Positions 35,859 to 45,338 of a stretch of DNA of 64,000 bases are shown piece after piece (position 1 is the stretch's first letter; every line of letters starts with the position of its first letter). The notes under the pieces are model-generated. The model did no database searches. It had not been told where the DNA came from and worked only from the letters and a program-made list of their open reading frames with translations. Made by a program: the position numbers and the translations under genes. This stretch comes from Planctomycetota bacterium. Lineage in GTDB: Bacteria > Planctomycetota > Phycisphaerae > Phycisphaerales > SM1A02. The DNA is taken from positions 1-64,000 of the forward strand of contig JAFMML010000006.1 of NCBI GenBank assembly GCA_017859745.1. Direction: 5' to 3'.

Positions 35859-37436
35859 ATGCCCGACCAGACTGCGGCGACGGCCTACGTCACCACGCCG
35901 ATCTACTACGTCAACGACCGTCCGCACATCGGGCACGCCTACACCACGACGCTGTGCGACGTGTGGGCCCGGTTCATGCGCCTTTCGGGGCGGGACGTCT
36001 TCTTCCTGACCGGCACCGACGAGCATGGGGTGAAGGTCGAGAAGTCCGCCCGCGACCGTGGCACCACCCCACAGGCCCTCGCCGACGAGAACGCCGCGGA
36101 GTTCCGTCGGGTGCTGGGCCTGTTCGGTCTTTCCAACGACGACTTCATCCGCACCACCGAGCCGCGTCACGAGCGGCAGGTGCAGCGACTGCTCGAGCGC
36201 CTCGAGGCCGCCGGCGCGGTGCACCTCGGCGAGTTCGAGGGCTGGTACGACGAGGGCCAGGAGGAGTACCACACCGAGACCAGGGCGAAGGAGCTCGACT
36301 ACAGGAGTCCCGTGTCAGGTCGCCCGCTGGTTCGCGCGAAGGAGAGCAACTACTACTTCAGGCTCAGCGCGTTTCAGGAACGCCTCGAGCGGCACTTCGA
36401 CGAGAACCCAGAGTTCGTTCGTCCCGCTGCTCGACGAAACGAGGTGCTGGGTCGACTCCGGGAGGGCCTGCAGGACGTCCCGATCACGCGGACCAACTTC
36501 TCCTGGGGCATTCCCATGCCCGGCGCCGAAGGCCACGTCGTCTACGTCTGGATCGACGCGCTCTTCAACTACGCGACCGCGCTGGGTCTCGGCGAGGAGG
36601 ACCCCACCTCGAGCGAACGCGCGAAGTTCTGGCCCGCAGACTTCCACGTGATCGGCAAGGAGATCCTCTGGTTCCATGCGGTGATCTGGCCGGCGCTTCT
36701 CATGGCTCTGGAGCTGCCGCTTCCGAAGTGCATCTACGCCCACGCGTTCTGGATCGCCGAGGGCCAGAAGATGAGCAAGAGCCTCGGCAACTTCGTCGAT
36801 CTCGAGGCGATCGGACGCTACCACGATCGCTATGGACTCGACGCGTGGCGGTGGTTCATGGCGACCCGTGGTCCGCTCGGCGCCTCCGACGCGGACTTTC
36901 GCGAGGATCAGTTCGCCGACGCCTACGCGACCGATCTGGTCAACACCGTCGGCAACGGAGCAAGTCGAGTGACCGCGATGGCGGAACGCTACTTCGAGGG
37001 CTCGGTGCCGCGACCGGAGGACCCGCATCGGATCGTGGGCGACCGGGACTGGAACGCCTCGATCGCCGAGGCGCTGCGCGAGGCCGAATCCGCCGCCGGT
37101 CGGTTCGCGATCGATCGGATGGCCGAGGCCGGACTCTCCCTGTTCCGATCGCTCGACGGCTTCATCCACCGCACCGAGCCGTTCCGACTCGCCAAGGACC
37201 CCGATCGCCGCGAGGATCTCGCGCGGATCCTGCACCAGTCGTTGGAGGTGCTCTTCGCCGCGAGCGCCCTGTTGTGGCCTCTGATGCCCGACTCGATGGA
37301 TCGTCTTCGCGAGGCGTTGGGATGCGCGAAGGTCACCGAGAGCGGACCGTTGGCGGACCAGGTCCGCATGGATGCGGCGCGGGACTTCGACGGGGTTCGG
37401 AAGATCGCGCTGTTTCCCCGCATCGAGACGGCCTGA
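35859..37436 (+). CDS. metG: Methionyl-tRNA synthetase
   Basis: A 525-residue class I synthetase charging tRNA-Met. The HIGH motif is at 23-26 (RPHIGHAY) and KMSKS at 304-308 (GQKMSKSLGN). The connective region reads GWYDEGQEEY where zinc-binding versions have Cys pairs, so no zinc site is formed. The C-terminal tRNA-binding (Trbp111-like) domain of longer bacterial enzymes is missing. The ATG is the first in frame and lies just after a TATACT element, fitting a leaderless message. It ends at a strong hairpin shared with the convergent gene. Confidence 0.96.
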   Translation: MPDQTAATAYVTTPIYYVNDRPHIGHAYTTTLCDVWARFMRLSGRDVFFLTGTDEHGVKVEKSARDRGTTPQALADENAAEFRRVLGLFGLSNDDFIRTTEPRHERQVQRLLERLEAAGAVHLGEFEGWYDEGQEEYHTETRAKELDYRSPVSGRPLVRAKESNYYFRLSAFQERLERHFDENPEFVRPAARRNEVLGRLREGLQDVPITRTNFSWGIPMPGAEGHVVYVWIDALFNYATALGLGEEDPTSSERAKFWPADFHVIGKEILWFHAVIWPALLMALELPLPKCIYAHAFWIAEGQKMSKSLGNFVDLEAIGRYHDRYGLDAWRWFMATRGPLGASDADFREDQFADAYATDLVNTVGNGASRVTAMAERYFEGSVPRPEDPHRIVGDRDWNASIAEALREAESAAGRFAIDRMAEAGLSLFRSLDGFIHRTEPFRLAKDPDRREDLARILHQSLEVLFAASALLWPLMPDSMDRLREALGCAKVTESGPLADQVRMDAARDFDGVRKIALFPRIETA

Positions 37437-37457
37437 CGGCTTCCGTTCGAAGCCGTC
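37435..37457. terminator. Candidate bidirectional terminator hairpin
   Basis: Perfect 9-base arms gacggcttc and gaagccgtc with a five-base loop lie between the convergent metG and AsmA-like genes, starting on the metG stop codon. There is no T-run on either side, so it may end transcripts with help of Rho or simply stabilise 3' ends. Confidence 0.5.
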
Positions 37458-37479
37458 GCCGCGTCGTTTCGTGGTCCGG

Positions 37480-38376
37480 TCAGGGCGACTTCGAGTCGTC
37501 CCCGCCGCCGAAGGCGCCCTCGAGACCCTTCTCCAGGCTCTCCCCAAGGCCTCCGATCGAGTCGCCGACGCCCTTGGCGGCACCTTCGATCAACTTCCCG
37601 GCCCCCTCGGCGATGCCACTTCCGAGATCGACGGCGACTCCGCCGATCTTCATGGTCGCGTCGGGAATTCCGAGCGAATCGACGAGACCGCCGAGTCCGT
37701 CGACGAGCGCGCCGGGAGCCTTGATCGTCAGTTGCTCGACCACCGCCGCGATCACCGCGCCGACGACCTTGGAGACGAGTTCATCCATCAACAGGCCTTC
37801 GGCGTCTCCCGAATCGAGGTCGGCGATCTCGATCTCCTCGATCTCGAATGTGATCTCGCTGGCGCCACCTGCGATGGGCAGGATCTGTGCGGTGACCGAG
37901 ACGTCCTTGATGGAGAGCCGGTCCACCTGAAAGCGCTGAGTCGTTCCAGGCTCGCCCGTGACCGCTCCGTCGTCTCCGACCGCCGCCGCCTTCATCCCAT
38001 CGATCAGCTCCTTGAGGTTCGAGGTGCCCGGCTTCTGCTCGACATCGACCTTCACTCCGTCGATGAGGATCTCGGGAACCTCGGGGCGATCGGACAGCAG
38101 CGATCCCAGCCGTACGGCGATGCTGCCCCGATCGAGAACCAGGATGGAGGGCTTTCGATAGCCCTGCGGGTTGGCGACGGAGAGTCCGGCGATCGACGCT
38201 CGTCCGGCGACGGGTCGAATCGAGATCGAGTCGAGTTCGACCGAGGTGCCCAGGGCCTTGGAGCCCTGGCTCTCGACGACACCCTTGGCGATCGAGTCGA
38301 GCGACAGCAGCGCGACCACCACACCGACGACGAGAAGCAGGACGAACGCGACGGCGAGGCGCAGGAGGATCTTCAT
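37480..38376 (-). CDS. AsmA/DUF748-like membrane-anchored protein
   Basis: A 298-residue protein with one N-terminal membrane helix (LLRLAVAFVLLLVVGVVVALLSL) and then the pattern seen at the start of AsmA-like lipid-transport or envelope proteins: LGTSVELDSISIRPVAGRASIAGLSV split over two strands, followed by ILIDGVKVDVEQ. The C terminus is a glycine-rich amphipathic stretch. It is much shorter than AsmA or DUF748 proteins. Its ATG overlaps the stop of the CHAD gene. Confidence 0.75.
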   Translation of the reverse strand: MKILLRLAVAFVLLLVVGVVVALLSLDSIAKGVVESQGSKALGTSVELDSISIRPVAGRASIAGLSVANPQGYRKPSILVLDRGSIAVRLGSLLSDRPEVPEILIDGVKVDVEQKPGTSNLKELIDGMKAAAVGDDGAVTGEPGTTQRFQVDRLSIKDVSVTAQILPIAGGASEITFEIEEIEIADLDSGDAEGLLMDELVSKVVGAVIAAVVEQLTIKAPGALVDGLGGLVDSLGIPDATMKIGGVAVDLGSGIAEGAGKLIEGAAKGVGDSIGGLGESLEKGLEGAFGGGDDSKSP

Positions 38377-39296
38377 GACGGGTCGTCTCGGGGGGGAACT
38401 GAACGGGTGGTCTCGGCGGGTGCCAGCATCGACCAGGCCTTTCGACGAAGGCGACGCAGTCCTCCGATGTGCCGATGCAGTACGAGGGACAGTTCGGCGC
38501 GTCGCCGATCGATCGCGTCTCGAAGCGGATCATCCCCCTCGCCACTGGCGGCAAGGGCGAGTGCGAGATCGCGATCCTCTCCGATCGTCTCGTAGACGCG
38601 ACTGATCCGCTTGCGTCTTCTCCGAACACGTCGATCGCCGATCCCCTCGAACAGCATCAACTGCGTCTCGAGGCGCCCACAGGCCTTGCGGACCGCGTGC
38701 AGCCGCTCGTCGCCGCCCCGGGAGGCCTCCTTGCGAAGTCGTCGCCGCGTCCGGATCCAGCGTCTCGAGATGCGCCGCCTCAACCTCGACCACGAGATCT
38801 CTTCGATCGCCAGATCACCGACCCGGTCCTCGAGTTGGCGCATCCTCGCCTGCACGAGATCCGCGGACCGATCGGTCTCGGCGATGGCGTCGGGACGGTC
38901 GCGGGACGCCTCGGTCGTTCCGGTCGCGGCCATCTCCGGTCCCAGCAGTCGCGCGATCGTCTGGAGACGCACGTCCCGATCCCGCTGGGTGGAGAGTCGT
39001 CTTCCGGCGTCGCGCAGGTCGTCGTCGATGCTCGCGATCGTGGCGGCGTCGGCGCGTCCTCGAACCAGTCGGAGGATCGCCCGAGTCCGCTTGATCGCCT
39101 TGCGGCATCGTCTGAGTTCGGCTGCGCGGGTGGCGGCCTCGCCGCTCATCGGAATGCGGGCGGCGGCATCCTCGGCCCACTCGATCTGATCGAGCATCGA
39201 GCGTCGAAGGCCTTCCGCAAGTGGAAGGTTCGCATCGATTCGGGGAGGTCGGTTCGATGGACCGGGTGTCTGGGAGTTCCGGATCGACTCGTTCAT
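38373..39296 (-). CDS. CHAD domain protein
   Basis: A 307-residue, strongly basic helical protein of the CHAD family, which binds polyphosphate through conserved His/Arg/Lys faces. The family pattern includes VHxxRxxxRRxR-type helices, here HAVRKACGRLETQLMLFEG and RRCRKAIKRTRAILRLVRG in separate helices. There is no fused CYTH triphosphatase domain. It may sit on polyphosphate granules. The stop overlaps the AsmA-like gene; 137 bases separate it from the UbiA-type gene upstream on the same strand. Confidence 0.85.
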   Translation of the reverse strand: MNESIRNSQTPGPSNRPPRIDANLPLAEGLRRSMLDQIEWAEDAAARIPMSGEAATRAAELRRCRKAIKRTRAILRLVRGRADAATIASIDDDLRDAGRRLSTQRDRDVRLQTIARLLGPEMAATGTTEASRDRPDAIAETDRSADLVQARMRQLEDRVGDLAIEEISWSRLRRRISRRWIRTRRRLRKEASRGGDERLHAVRKACGRLETQLMLFEGIGDRRVRRRRKRISRVYETIGEDRDLALALAASGEGDDPLRDAIDRRRAELSLVLHRHIGGLRRLRRKAWSMLAPAETTRSVPPRDDPS

Positions 39297-39433
39297 GACT
39301 GCCTGTTCGCGAGTTCCGAGTGCTCGCGGTTCCGTCTCGATTCGTGCGGCGGCGGTTGGGCCTCGTCGCCTCCGAGGAACATTCTCGCGGATGGATGGTC
39401 CGCGACCAAGGGTCGAACACCCGAGGTCTCGGC

Positions 39434-40414
39434 CTATCCCGCGACGAGGTCCGCGATGCCGGCCCCACCGACGATCACGCTGACCACCCCGTTGAGGGTC
39501 GCGAAGGTCAGCGCCATCCTCGTGGTGCCCCAACGCTTCACGGTGAGATGCTCGATGAGAAGGACGAGCGCGGCGATCGCGACGGCGCCGACGTAGATCC
39601 GACCGAGGGCTCGGCTCGGATCGAGCAGGTAGACGCCCACGAGCAGACCGATGCTCGCGACGTGCAACACCCGGCTCGCGTGCATCGCCCGGGCCTCGCC
39701 CAGAGATGCAGGCATGCTCATGAGTCCGTCGCGGCGATCGACCTCGACGTCCTGCAGGGCGTAGATCACATCGAATCCCGCGACCCAGCACGTGACCGCG
39801 GCGCCGAGAAGCCAGGGTGCGAGGTGGCCCAGCGCACTCGGTTCGACCGCCAGCACCGCGGCGATCGGACTGATGCCCAGACCGATTCCCAACCAGACGT
39901 GGCAGAGCCAGGTGAACCGCTTGGTGTATCCGTACGCCCAGAGCCACAGCAGAACCGGCAGGGCGAGTCGGATCGGCCACTGGTTGCCGTCGATGGGAAT
40001 GAACGCCGCGCACGCGCCGGCGAAGACCGCAGCCGATGCGAGCATCGCCACGACGGCGGTGCCGGCGGACAGTCGTCCCGAGGGAATCGCCCGCCCGGAG
40101 GTTCGGGGATTCGTCGCATCGATCCTTCGGTCGGCGATCCGGTTGGCGAGCATCGCCACGGTCCGGGCCGAGACCATCGCCACCAGGATCAGGGCGAGTT
40201 GCCAGACGAACCGCGAGCGATCCGGAGGATCCGACGTCAACGGACCCCCGGCCGAGGTGGCGGCGAGGAACGCGCCGAACAGGGCGAAGGGAAGGGCGAA
40301 GATGCTGTGGGCGAGCTTGATGTCCGACGCGATCACCGCGATCGCGGCCAGACCACGTGCGGGCGCGGCGGCACTCCCCGCGTCGGTGGGCCTGGTGGCG
40401 TCGTCGTCGCTCAT
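39434..40414 (-). CDS. UbiA-family aromatic prenyltransferase
   Basis: A 326-residue integral membrane enzyme with about eight to nine helices. It shows NRIADRRIDATNPRT-GRAIPSG, the first Asp-rich prenyl-diphosphate site, and a second site DVIYALQDVEVDRRDG. The sequence is closest in style to the planctomycete/epsilon-type UbiA proteins that act in menaquinone synthesis by the futalosine route (MqnP), or 4-hydroxybenzoate prenylation; the sequence does not decide between them. The ATG is followed by an Asp/Ala-rich start and preceded by TACCAT, six bases away. Confidence 0.88.
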   Translation of the reverse strand: MSDDDATRPTDAGSAAAPARGLAAIAVIASDIKLAHSIFALPFALFGAFLAATSAGGPLTSDPPDRSRFVWQLALILVAMVSARTVAMLANRIADRRIDATNPRTSGRAIPSGRLSAGTAVVAMLASAAVFAGACAAFIPIDGNQWPIRLALPVLLWLWAYGYTKRFTWLCHVWLGIGLGISPIAAVLAVEPSALGHLAPWLLGAAVTCWVAGFDVIYALQDVEVDRRDGLMSMPASLGEARAMHASRVLHVASIGLLVGVYLLDPSRALGRIYVGAVAIAALVLLIEHLTVKRWGTTRMALTFATLNGVVSVIVGGAGIADLVAG

Positions 40415-40420
40415 CGCCCG

Positions 40421-40426
40421 ATGGTA
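40421..40426 (-). promoter_or_regulatory. Candidate leaderless -10 element for the UbiA-type gene
   Basis: TACCAT on the minus strand ends six bases before the ATG at 40414, with no ribosome site between. Confidence 0.4.
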
Positions 40427-40540
40427 CCTTCGGCGATTCGACGACTCCGGCAGTCGGCGCCTGGGGAGTTCGTCCCCGGCCCGAGCTCGCCGACGTCGAT
40501 CCTCTCGCTGACTTCTCTCCGTTCTCGGGAATCCACCCTC

Positions 40541-42121
40541 ATGAGCGCTCCAAAGACCGCCATCACACCCACCCGAAGCGAGAACTACGCCGAGTGGTAC
40601 CAGCAGGTCGTCCGCGCCGCGGACCTCGCCGAGACCTCTCCGGTCCGCGGCTGCATGGTGATCAAGCCCTGGGGCTGGGGGATCTGGGAGAACATCCAGC
40701 GCGGCCTCGACGGGATGTTCAAGGCGACCGGCCACAAGAACGCCTACTTCCCGCTCTTCATCCCGCTCTCCTTCCTCGAGAAGGAGGCCGAGCACGTCGA
40801 GGGCTTCGCCAAGGAGTGCGCGGTGGTCACGCACCACCGCCTCGAGGCCGGCCCGGGCGGCAAGCTGATTCCAGCGGGCGAGCTCGAGGAGCCGCTCGTG
40901 GTGCGGCCGACCAGCGAGACGATCATCGGCGCGACCTTCGCGAAGTGGGTGCAGAGCCACCGCGACCTGCCGCTGCTCATCAACCAGTGGGCGAACGTCG
41001 TGCGGTGGGAGATGCGCACCCGACTCTTCCTCCGCACCGCAGAGTTCCTCTGGCAGGAGGGACACACCGCCCACGCGACCGCCGACGAAGCGAAGGCCGA
41101 GACCATGCAGATGCTCGACGTCTACGCCGACTTCGCCGAGAACTGGCTCGCGATGCCGGTCGTGCGCGGCGAGAAGACCGCGGGCGAGCGGTTCCCCGGC
41201 GCCGTCGAGACCTGGTGCATCGAGGCCATGATGCAGGACCGCAAGGCGCTGCAGGCCGGCACCAGCCACTTCCTCGGTCAGAACTTCTCGAAGGCGCAGG
41301 AGATCCAGTTCCAGGACGACCAGGGCAGGCGCGAGTTCTGCTGGACCACGAGCTGGGGCGTCAGCACCCGTCTCATCGGCGGCACCATCATGACCCACGC
41401 CGACGACGACGGCATGATCTGCCCGCCGATGGTCGCGCCGGCCCACGTCGTGGTGCAGCCGGTGCTGCACAAGCCCGAGTCCGCCGCCGAGGTCCGCGAG
41501 TTCTGCGACCGTCTGGTCGCGGACCTTCGCAAGAAGCACTTCGGCGGCCGCGCCGTCGAGGTCGAGTACGACACCCGCGACATTCGGGGCGGCGACAAGA
41601 CCTGGCAGTGGGTGAAGCGCGGGGCGCCGGTCCGCGTCGAGGTCGGTCCGCGCGACGTCGCGTCCGGCAGCGTCTTCGTCGGACGCCGCGACAAGGGCGT
41701 CAAGGAGAAGGAGTCGATCCCGGTCGGCGCGTTCGTCGAGGGCATCGAGTCCACGCTCGCGGAGATCCAGCAGGGCCTCTTCGATCGTGCGAAGGCCTTC
41801 CGCACCGAGCACACCCGCGTCATCGACTCGAAGGACGACTTCCACGACTTCTTCAGGAGTCCCGGCAGGGCGGTGGAGAAGGGCGGCGAGGAGTCCGGGG
41901 AGGACTCCGGTGCCGCGACCCCGATCCATGGCGGCTTCGCGCTGGCGCACTTCAACGGCGATCCGAAGCTCGAGGAGAAGATCAAGCAGGATCTCGCGGT
42001 CACGGTGCGCTGCATTCCGCTCGACGGGCAGGGTCTCTGCGGCGACGAAGGCGAGCCGGGCGTCTGCCCCTTCACCGGCGAACCGAGCGCCAAGCGGGTG
42101 GTGTGGGCGAAGAGCTACTGA
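40541..42121 (+). CDS. proS: Prolyl-tRNA synthetase, archaeal/eukaryotic type
   Basis: A 526-residue class II synthetase for tRNA-Pro of the short form without the editing insertion. Landmarks are ENYAEWYQQVV near the start, VRPTSETIIG, WEMRTRLFLRTAEFLWQEGHTAH (motif 2, in two adjacent parts), the WTTSWGVSTRLIGG motif 3 segment, and a C-terminal domain with CGDEGEPGVCPFTG ending in the conserved Tyr (WAKSY). This type is common in archaea and eukaryotes and scattered in bacteria including planctomycetes. It is divergent from the UbiA-type gene. Confidence 0.96.
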   Translation: MSAPKTAITPTRSENYAEWYQQVVRAADLAETSPVRGCMVIKPWGWGIWENIQRGLDGMFKATGHKNAYFPLFIPLSFLEKEAEHVEGFAKECAVVTHHRLEAGPGGKLIPAGELEEPLVVRPTSETIIGATFAKWVQSHRDLPLLINQWANVVRWEMRTRLFLRTAEFLWQEGHTAHATADEAKAETMQMLDVYADFAENWLAMPVVRGEKTAGERFPGAVETWCIEAMMQDRKALQAGTSHFLGQNFSKAQEIQFQDDQGRREFCWTTSWGVSTRLIGGTIMTHADDDGMICPPMVAPAHVVVQPVLHKPESAAEVREFCDRLVADLRKKHFGGRAVEVEYDTRDIRGGDKTWQWVKRGAPVRVEVGPRDVASGSVFVGRRDKGVKEKESIPVGAFVEGIESTLAEIQQGLFDRAKAFRTEHTRVIDSKDDFHDFFRSPGRAVEKGGEESGEDSGAATPIHGGFALAHFNGDPKLEEKIKQDLAVTVRCIPLDGQGLCGDEGEPGVCPFTGEPSAKRVVWAKSY

Positions 42122-42174
42122 TAGACGCGAGCAAGCGAGCCGTAGACGCGTGTCCGGATCAGACGCCGGCCCGA

Positions 42175-42230
42175 AGTCCGACATGTCCGACGTGTCCGAA
42201 CCTGTCCGACCCTGTCTGACCCTGTTCGAC
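42175..42230. repeat. Degenerate TGTCCGAC repeat upstream of comEC
   Basis: After the block gacgccggcccgaagtccgac, the sequence carries about seven variants of tgtccgac (atgtccgac, gtgtccga, ctgtccgac, ctgtctgac, ctgttcgac). The same leading block and the same word recur at 45339-45441 after comEC. It lies in the 233-base gap between proS and comEC, where no gene is seen. Confidence 0.6.
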
Positions 42231-42341
42231 TCGAATATCCGCTGCGCGCGTCGGACGTCGTCCGCATCCTCGTCGACGATGCCGGCCGTCTCGATCCGAA
42301 GCCATTCCGCATCGTTTCGCGGTTCATCGCCTCGAGGCTTC

Positions 42342-42347
42342 TACCTT
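42342..42347 (+). promoter_or_regulatory. Candidate leaderless -10 element for comEC
   Basis: TACCTT ends seven bases before the ATG at 42355; no Shine-Dalgarno sequence is seen. Confidence 0.4.
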
Positions 42348-42354
42348 CACACGG

Positions 42355-45228
42355 ATGCCGATCGGGGTGGAGCAACGGCGGGCGATCGAGAATGTCGCTT
42401 CCGGTCTGAAGGCGGCACAGCGCCGGTCTAGGGCGGCGGACGATCGGAAATCGCCGGACGGCTCCGAGAGTGAGAAGGCCGCCCGCCCGGTGCCGCCGAT
42501 CGTGCCGGTCGCCTTCGCCTTCGTGGTGGGCTGCGCGATCGGCGTCGCCAGCGGCATCGGGCCTGGCGACGTCGGCGTGACCGTGCCGTCGGGGGCGGAG
42601 GTGTCTTCACGGGCATGGTTCGCCGCGTCGGCGGTGGCGGGTCTCGGGTGGTGCTTCCGGACTCGTCGTCGGCGATCGCCCTCGATCGCGACAGGCCCGC
42701 TCGAGCAGATCGCCCGGCACCCCGAGACGAAGACCCATCCGAACATCGACGGGCCGACGGGACGGTCATCGCGACGACGACCACCGAGATGGAAGGACAC
42801 TTCGGCAACCATCGCTTCCGTCGTTCGCGAGCACGAAGCGATGATCTGGTCGCTTGCGGCCTGTCTGCTGCTGGGGGCCGGACACGCGTGCCGCGCCGTC
42901 TCGATCGACGCCCAGCAACGGGCGAACCTCTCTTCGCCCGACGGCAGCCCTCGCATCGTCGTCTTTCGGGGCATGGTCGCGAGCGAGCCGGCCCTGCCGC
43001 GACGCCGCGATCGGCTGCACCGCTTCCTGCCGCTCGGCAGCGACCCGGGCGTGGATCTTCGCGCGGTGTCGATCTTCGATCGCGACGGCCGGGCATGGGA
43101 CCTCGACGGTCCGGTTCGGCTGATCGTGCGACACGGGTCGATCCCGTTTCCGATTGGAACCTTCGTCGAGGGCGAGGGTCTTCTGCATGGAGAGCGTCGC
43201 AAGACCAATCCCGGAGGCACCCTGCCGCCACGGGCGACGCTGGTCGGATCGCCCCTGGCGACGATCGTCGTTCCCGACATTCGACTGCTTGGGGTCCGCA
43301 ACGAAAGCCCCGGTGTTCTCGACCTGGCGCGGGCCCGTCTCGCCGAGATCCGGGTGTCGGTGCGAGATCGGGTCCGAAGCGCGTTTCGGCAGATGCTCGA
43401 TTCGGTCGAGGAGTCCGTGGACACCCCGGCCCGTCGAACGCTGCTGGACGCGCTGGTCCTCGGCATTCGGCGAGGCGAGGGATTCGAACGACTTCGAACC
43501 GGATTCGCGGCGGCGGGGCTTGCGCACTTCCTCGCGATCTCCGGATTCAATCTGGCGGTGCTGGCTGGAGTCGCTGCGGTCGGGGCGAGACTGCTCGGTG
43601 TTCGACCGCGAAGACGGGGTGCGATCGTGGTGGCGGCGCTCGCGTGCTACATCGCAGTGCTTCCTGCGGCGCTGCCGGTGATGCGAGCCGGGGCGACCGC
43701 GATGCTGATGGCGCTCGGCTCGATGTTCGCGCGTCGCTGGGACGGCCGCGCCGCGACGGCGCTTGCGGCGATCGCGCTGCTGGCGATCGCGCCGGGCGAG
43801 GTGGTGCGTCCGGGATTCCAACTGTCATTCGGGGCGGTCTTCACGCTGCAGGCGATCGCCCCACGCCTAAGAAGGCGCTGGTTCGGCGAGCCGGATCGGC
43901 TGGCGCGGTCTCGTTCGAGCGTGATCCGAAGCCGCCTTGCGGATGCGACGGCGGCCGCGGTCTCTGCATGGGCGGTGTCGACGCCGATCGCGGCGGCGCA
44001 CTTCGGCATGATTGCGCTGCTCGGCGTGCCGGCCACGCTGATCGCGACTCCGGTCGTCGCGGCGATCGTCACGACGTCGGCGGTGGCTTTGCCGATCTCG
44101 ATGGCGTCGCCGGGCGTCGCGCCGGTCGCCGGGTGGATGCTGGATGCGATGGCGGGAACGCTCGTCGGGCTCGCGGAGATCGTCGAGTCCGTGCCGGGCG
44201 GCCACCGGATCGGTTCGCCGCTGGGCTGGGTCCTCGCGACGACGACCGCTCTTGCGATCGCGGGCTGGCTCGCCGCGCCGCCGGGCGTCGCCTGTCGCCG
44301 GGCTCGGATCGTCGCGATCGTGGCGGTGGCTTTCGCGATCGCGGGCATGCTGCCTTCGCCGCGGGATCGGGATCGACTCGCGGCGACCTTCCTCGATGTC
44401 GGCGATGGGGCCTCGATCGTCGTGGAGGCGGGCGGCAGCGTCGTGCTGGTCGATGCGGGAAGCCTGAACCGCCGCACCGTCGGAAGCGGCGTGGTGGTGC
44501 CGGCGCTCGTCGAGATGGGCGTTCGAAGACTCGACGCGATCGTGGTGAGCCATCCGAACCTCGACCACTTCTCCGGGCTCGCCGAGGTGATCGATGCCGT
44601 CGCGGTCGATCGAATCGTCGTGGGCGAGGCGTTCATGCAGGCCGTGCGCGATCGGCCCGCAGGCGCCGAGGCGGCGTCGATGTCGATCGTTCGCGATCGG
44701 TCGATTCCGATTCGCGTCGTGGCGGCGGGGGATCGGATGGTGTTTGCCGACGGTGCGAGCGGCATGACCTGTCTCCATCCACCGACCGCGGTACATGGGA
44801 AGAGTGATGCGGAGGCCCTCGGAGCCAACGATGCCTCTCTCGCCTGGCGCGTCGATCGAGACGATCTTGATCGGCCGTTCGTCGCGACGCTCGGCGACCT
44901 CGAGTCGGCCGGCCTCGAGGCGGTGATGGAGACGGTGACACGCGCATCGCCGATGGTGGCCGAGGTCCCTCACCACGGCAGCGTGACCGAGGAGACCGTG
45001 CGACTGCTGGCGGCCTTGCCGGACACGGTGTGGATCCAATCGACCGGGCCGAAGCGGCTTCGGCCAGATCGACTCGGAGCGGCACTGGCGGAAGCGAACT
45101 CGTTGGACCGTCGTCTGGTCACCGCCCGAGATGGTGCGGTGCGGGTGACGCTCTCGGGGGCGGACGGCGGTGAATCGAAGATGGCCGTGACAGTCGAACG
45201 ATTCGGGGGACCGGGAGATCGCTGGTGA
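42355..45228 (+). CDS. comEC: ComEC/Rec2 DNA-uptake channel protein
   Basis: A 957-residue membrane protein for transport of single-stranded DNA during natural transformation. The first ~190 residues hold membrane helices broken by an unusually long charged loop. An OB-like DUF4131 region (RIVVFRGMVASEPALP) is followed by the competence domain with GLAHFLAISGFNLAVLAGV and LPVMRAGATAMLMALG. The C-terminal MBL-like domain begins ATFLDVGDGASIVVEAGG. Its metal motif reads SHPNLDHFSG, that is HxNxDH, with Asn at the third position. GDLESAG and PHHGS follow as expected. No other competence genes are in the window. Confidence 0.92.
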   Translation: MPIGVEQRRAIENVASGLKAAQRRSRAADDRKSPDGSESEKAARPVPPIVPVAFAFVVGCAIGVASGIGPGDVGVTVPSGAEVSSRAWFAASAVAGLGWCFRTRRRRSPSIATGPLEQIARHPETKTHPNIDGPTGRSSRRRPPRWKDTSATIASVVREHEAMIWSLAACLLLGAGHACRAVSIDAQQRANLSSPDGSPRIVVFRGMVASEPALPRRRDRLHRFLPLGSDPGVDLRAVSIFDRDGRAWDLDGPVRLIVRHGSIPFPIGTFVEGEGLLHGERRKTNPGGTLPPRATLVGSPLATIVVPDIRLLGVRNESPGVLDLARARLAEIRVSVRDRVRSAFRQMLDSVEESVDTPARRTLLDALVLGIRRGEGFERLRTGFAAAGLAHFLAISGFNLAVLAGVAAVGARLLGVRPRRRGAIVVAALACYIAVLPAALPVMRAGATAMLMALGSMFARRWDGRAATALAAIALLAIAPGEVVRPGFQLSFGAVFTLQAIAPRLRRRWFGEPDRLARSRSSVIRSRLADATAAAVSAWAVSTPIAAAHFGMIALLGVPATLIATPVVAAIVTTSAVALPISMASPGVAPVAGWMLDAMAGTLVGLAEIVESVPGGHRIGSPLGWVLATTTALAIAGWLAAPPGVACRRARIVAIVAVAFAIAGMLPSPRDRDRLAATFLDVGDGASIVVEAGGSVVLVDAGSLNRRTVGSGVVVPALVEMGVRRLDAIVVSHPNLDHFSGLAEVIDAVAVDRIVVGEAFMQAVRDRPAGAEAASMSIVRDRSIPIRVVAAGDRMVFADGASGMTCLHPPTAVHGKSDAEALGANDASLAWRVDRDDLDRPFVATLGDLESAGLEAVMETVTRASPMVAEVPHHGSVTEETVRLLAALPDTVWIQSTGPKRLRPDRLGAALAEANSLDRRLVTARDGAVRVTLSGADGGESKMAVTVERFGGPGDRW

Positions 45229-45301
45229 ATGGAGCGGTACGAATCGCCTGCGTGATGTCGGAGGGGCGCCGCGAACTTCGGACGACGATCGCAGGAGTCA
45301 T

Positions 45302-45316
45302 CCTCGCGAAGCGAGG
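45302..45316. repeat. Short palindrome downstream of comEC
   Basis: cctcgc and gcgagg flank a three-base loop (gaa). It could be a weak transcript-end hairpin; there is no T-run. Confidence 0.35.
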
Positions 45317-45338
45317 CGTCGACCAGTTCCCGCACCAG

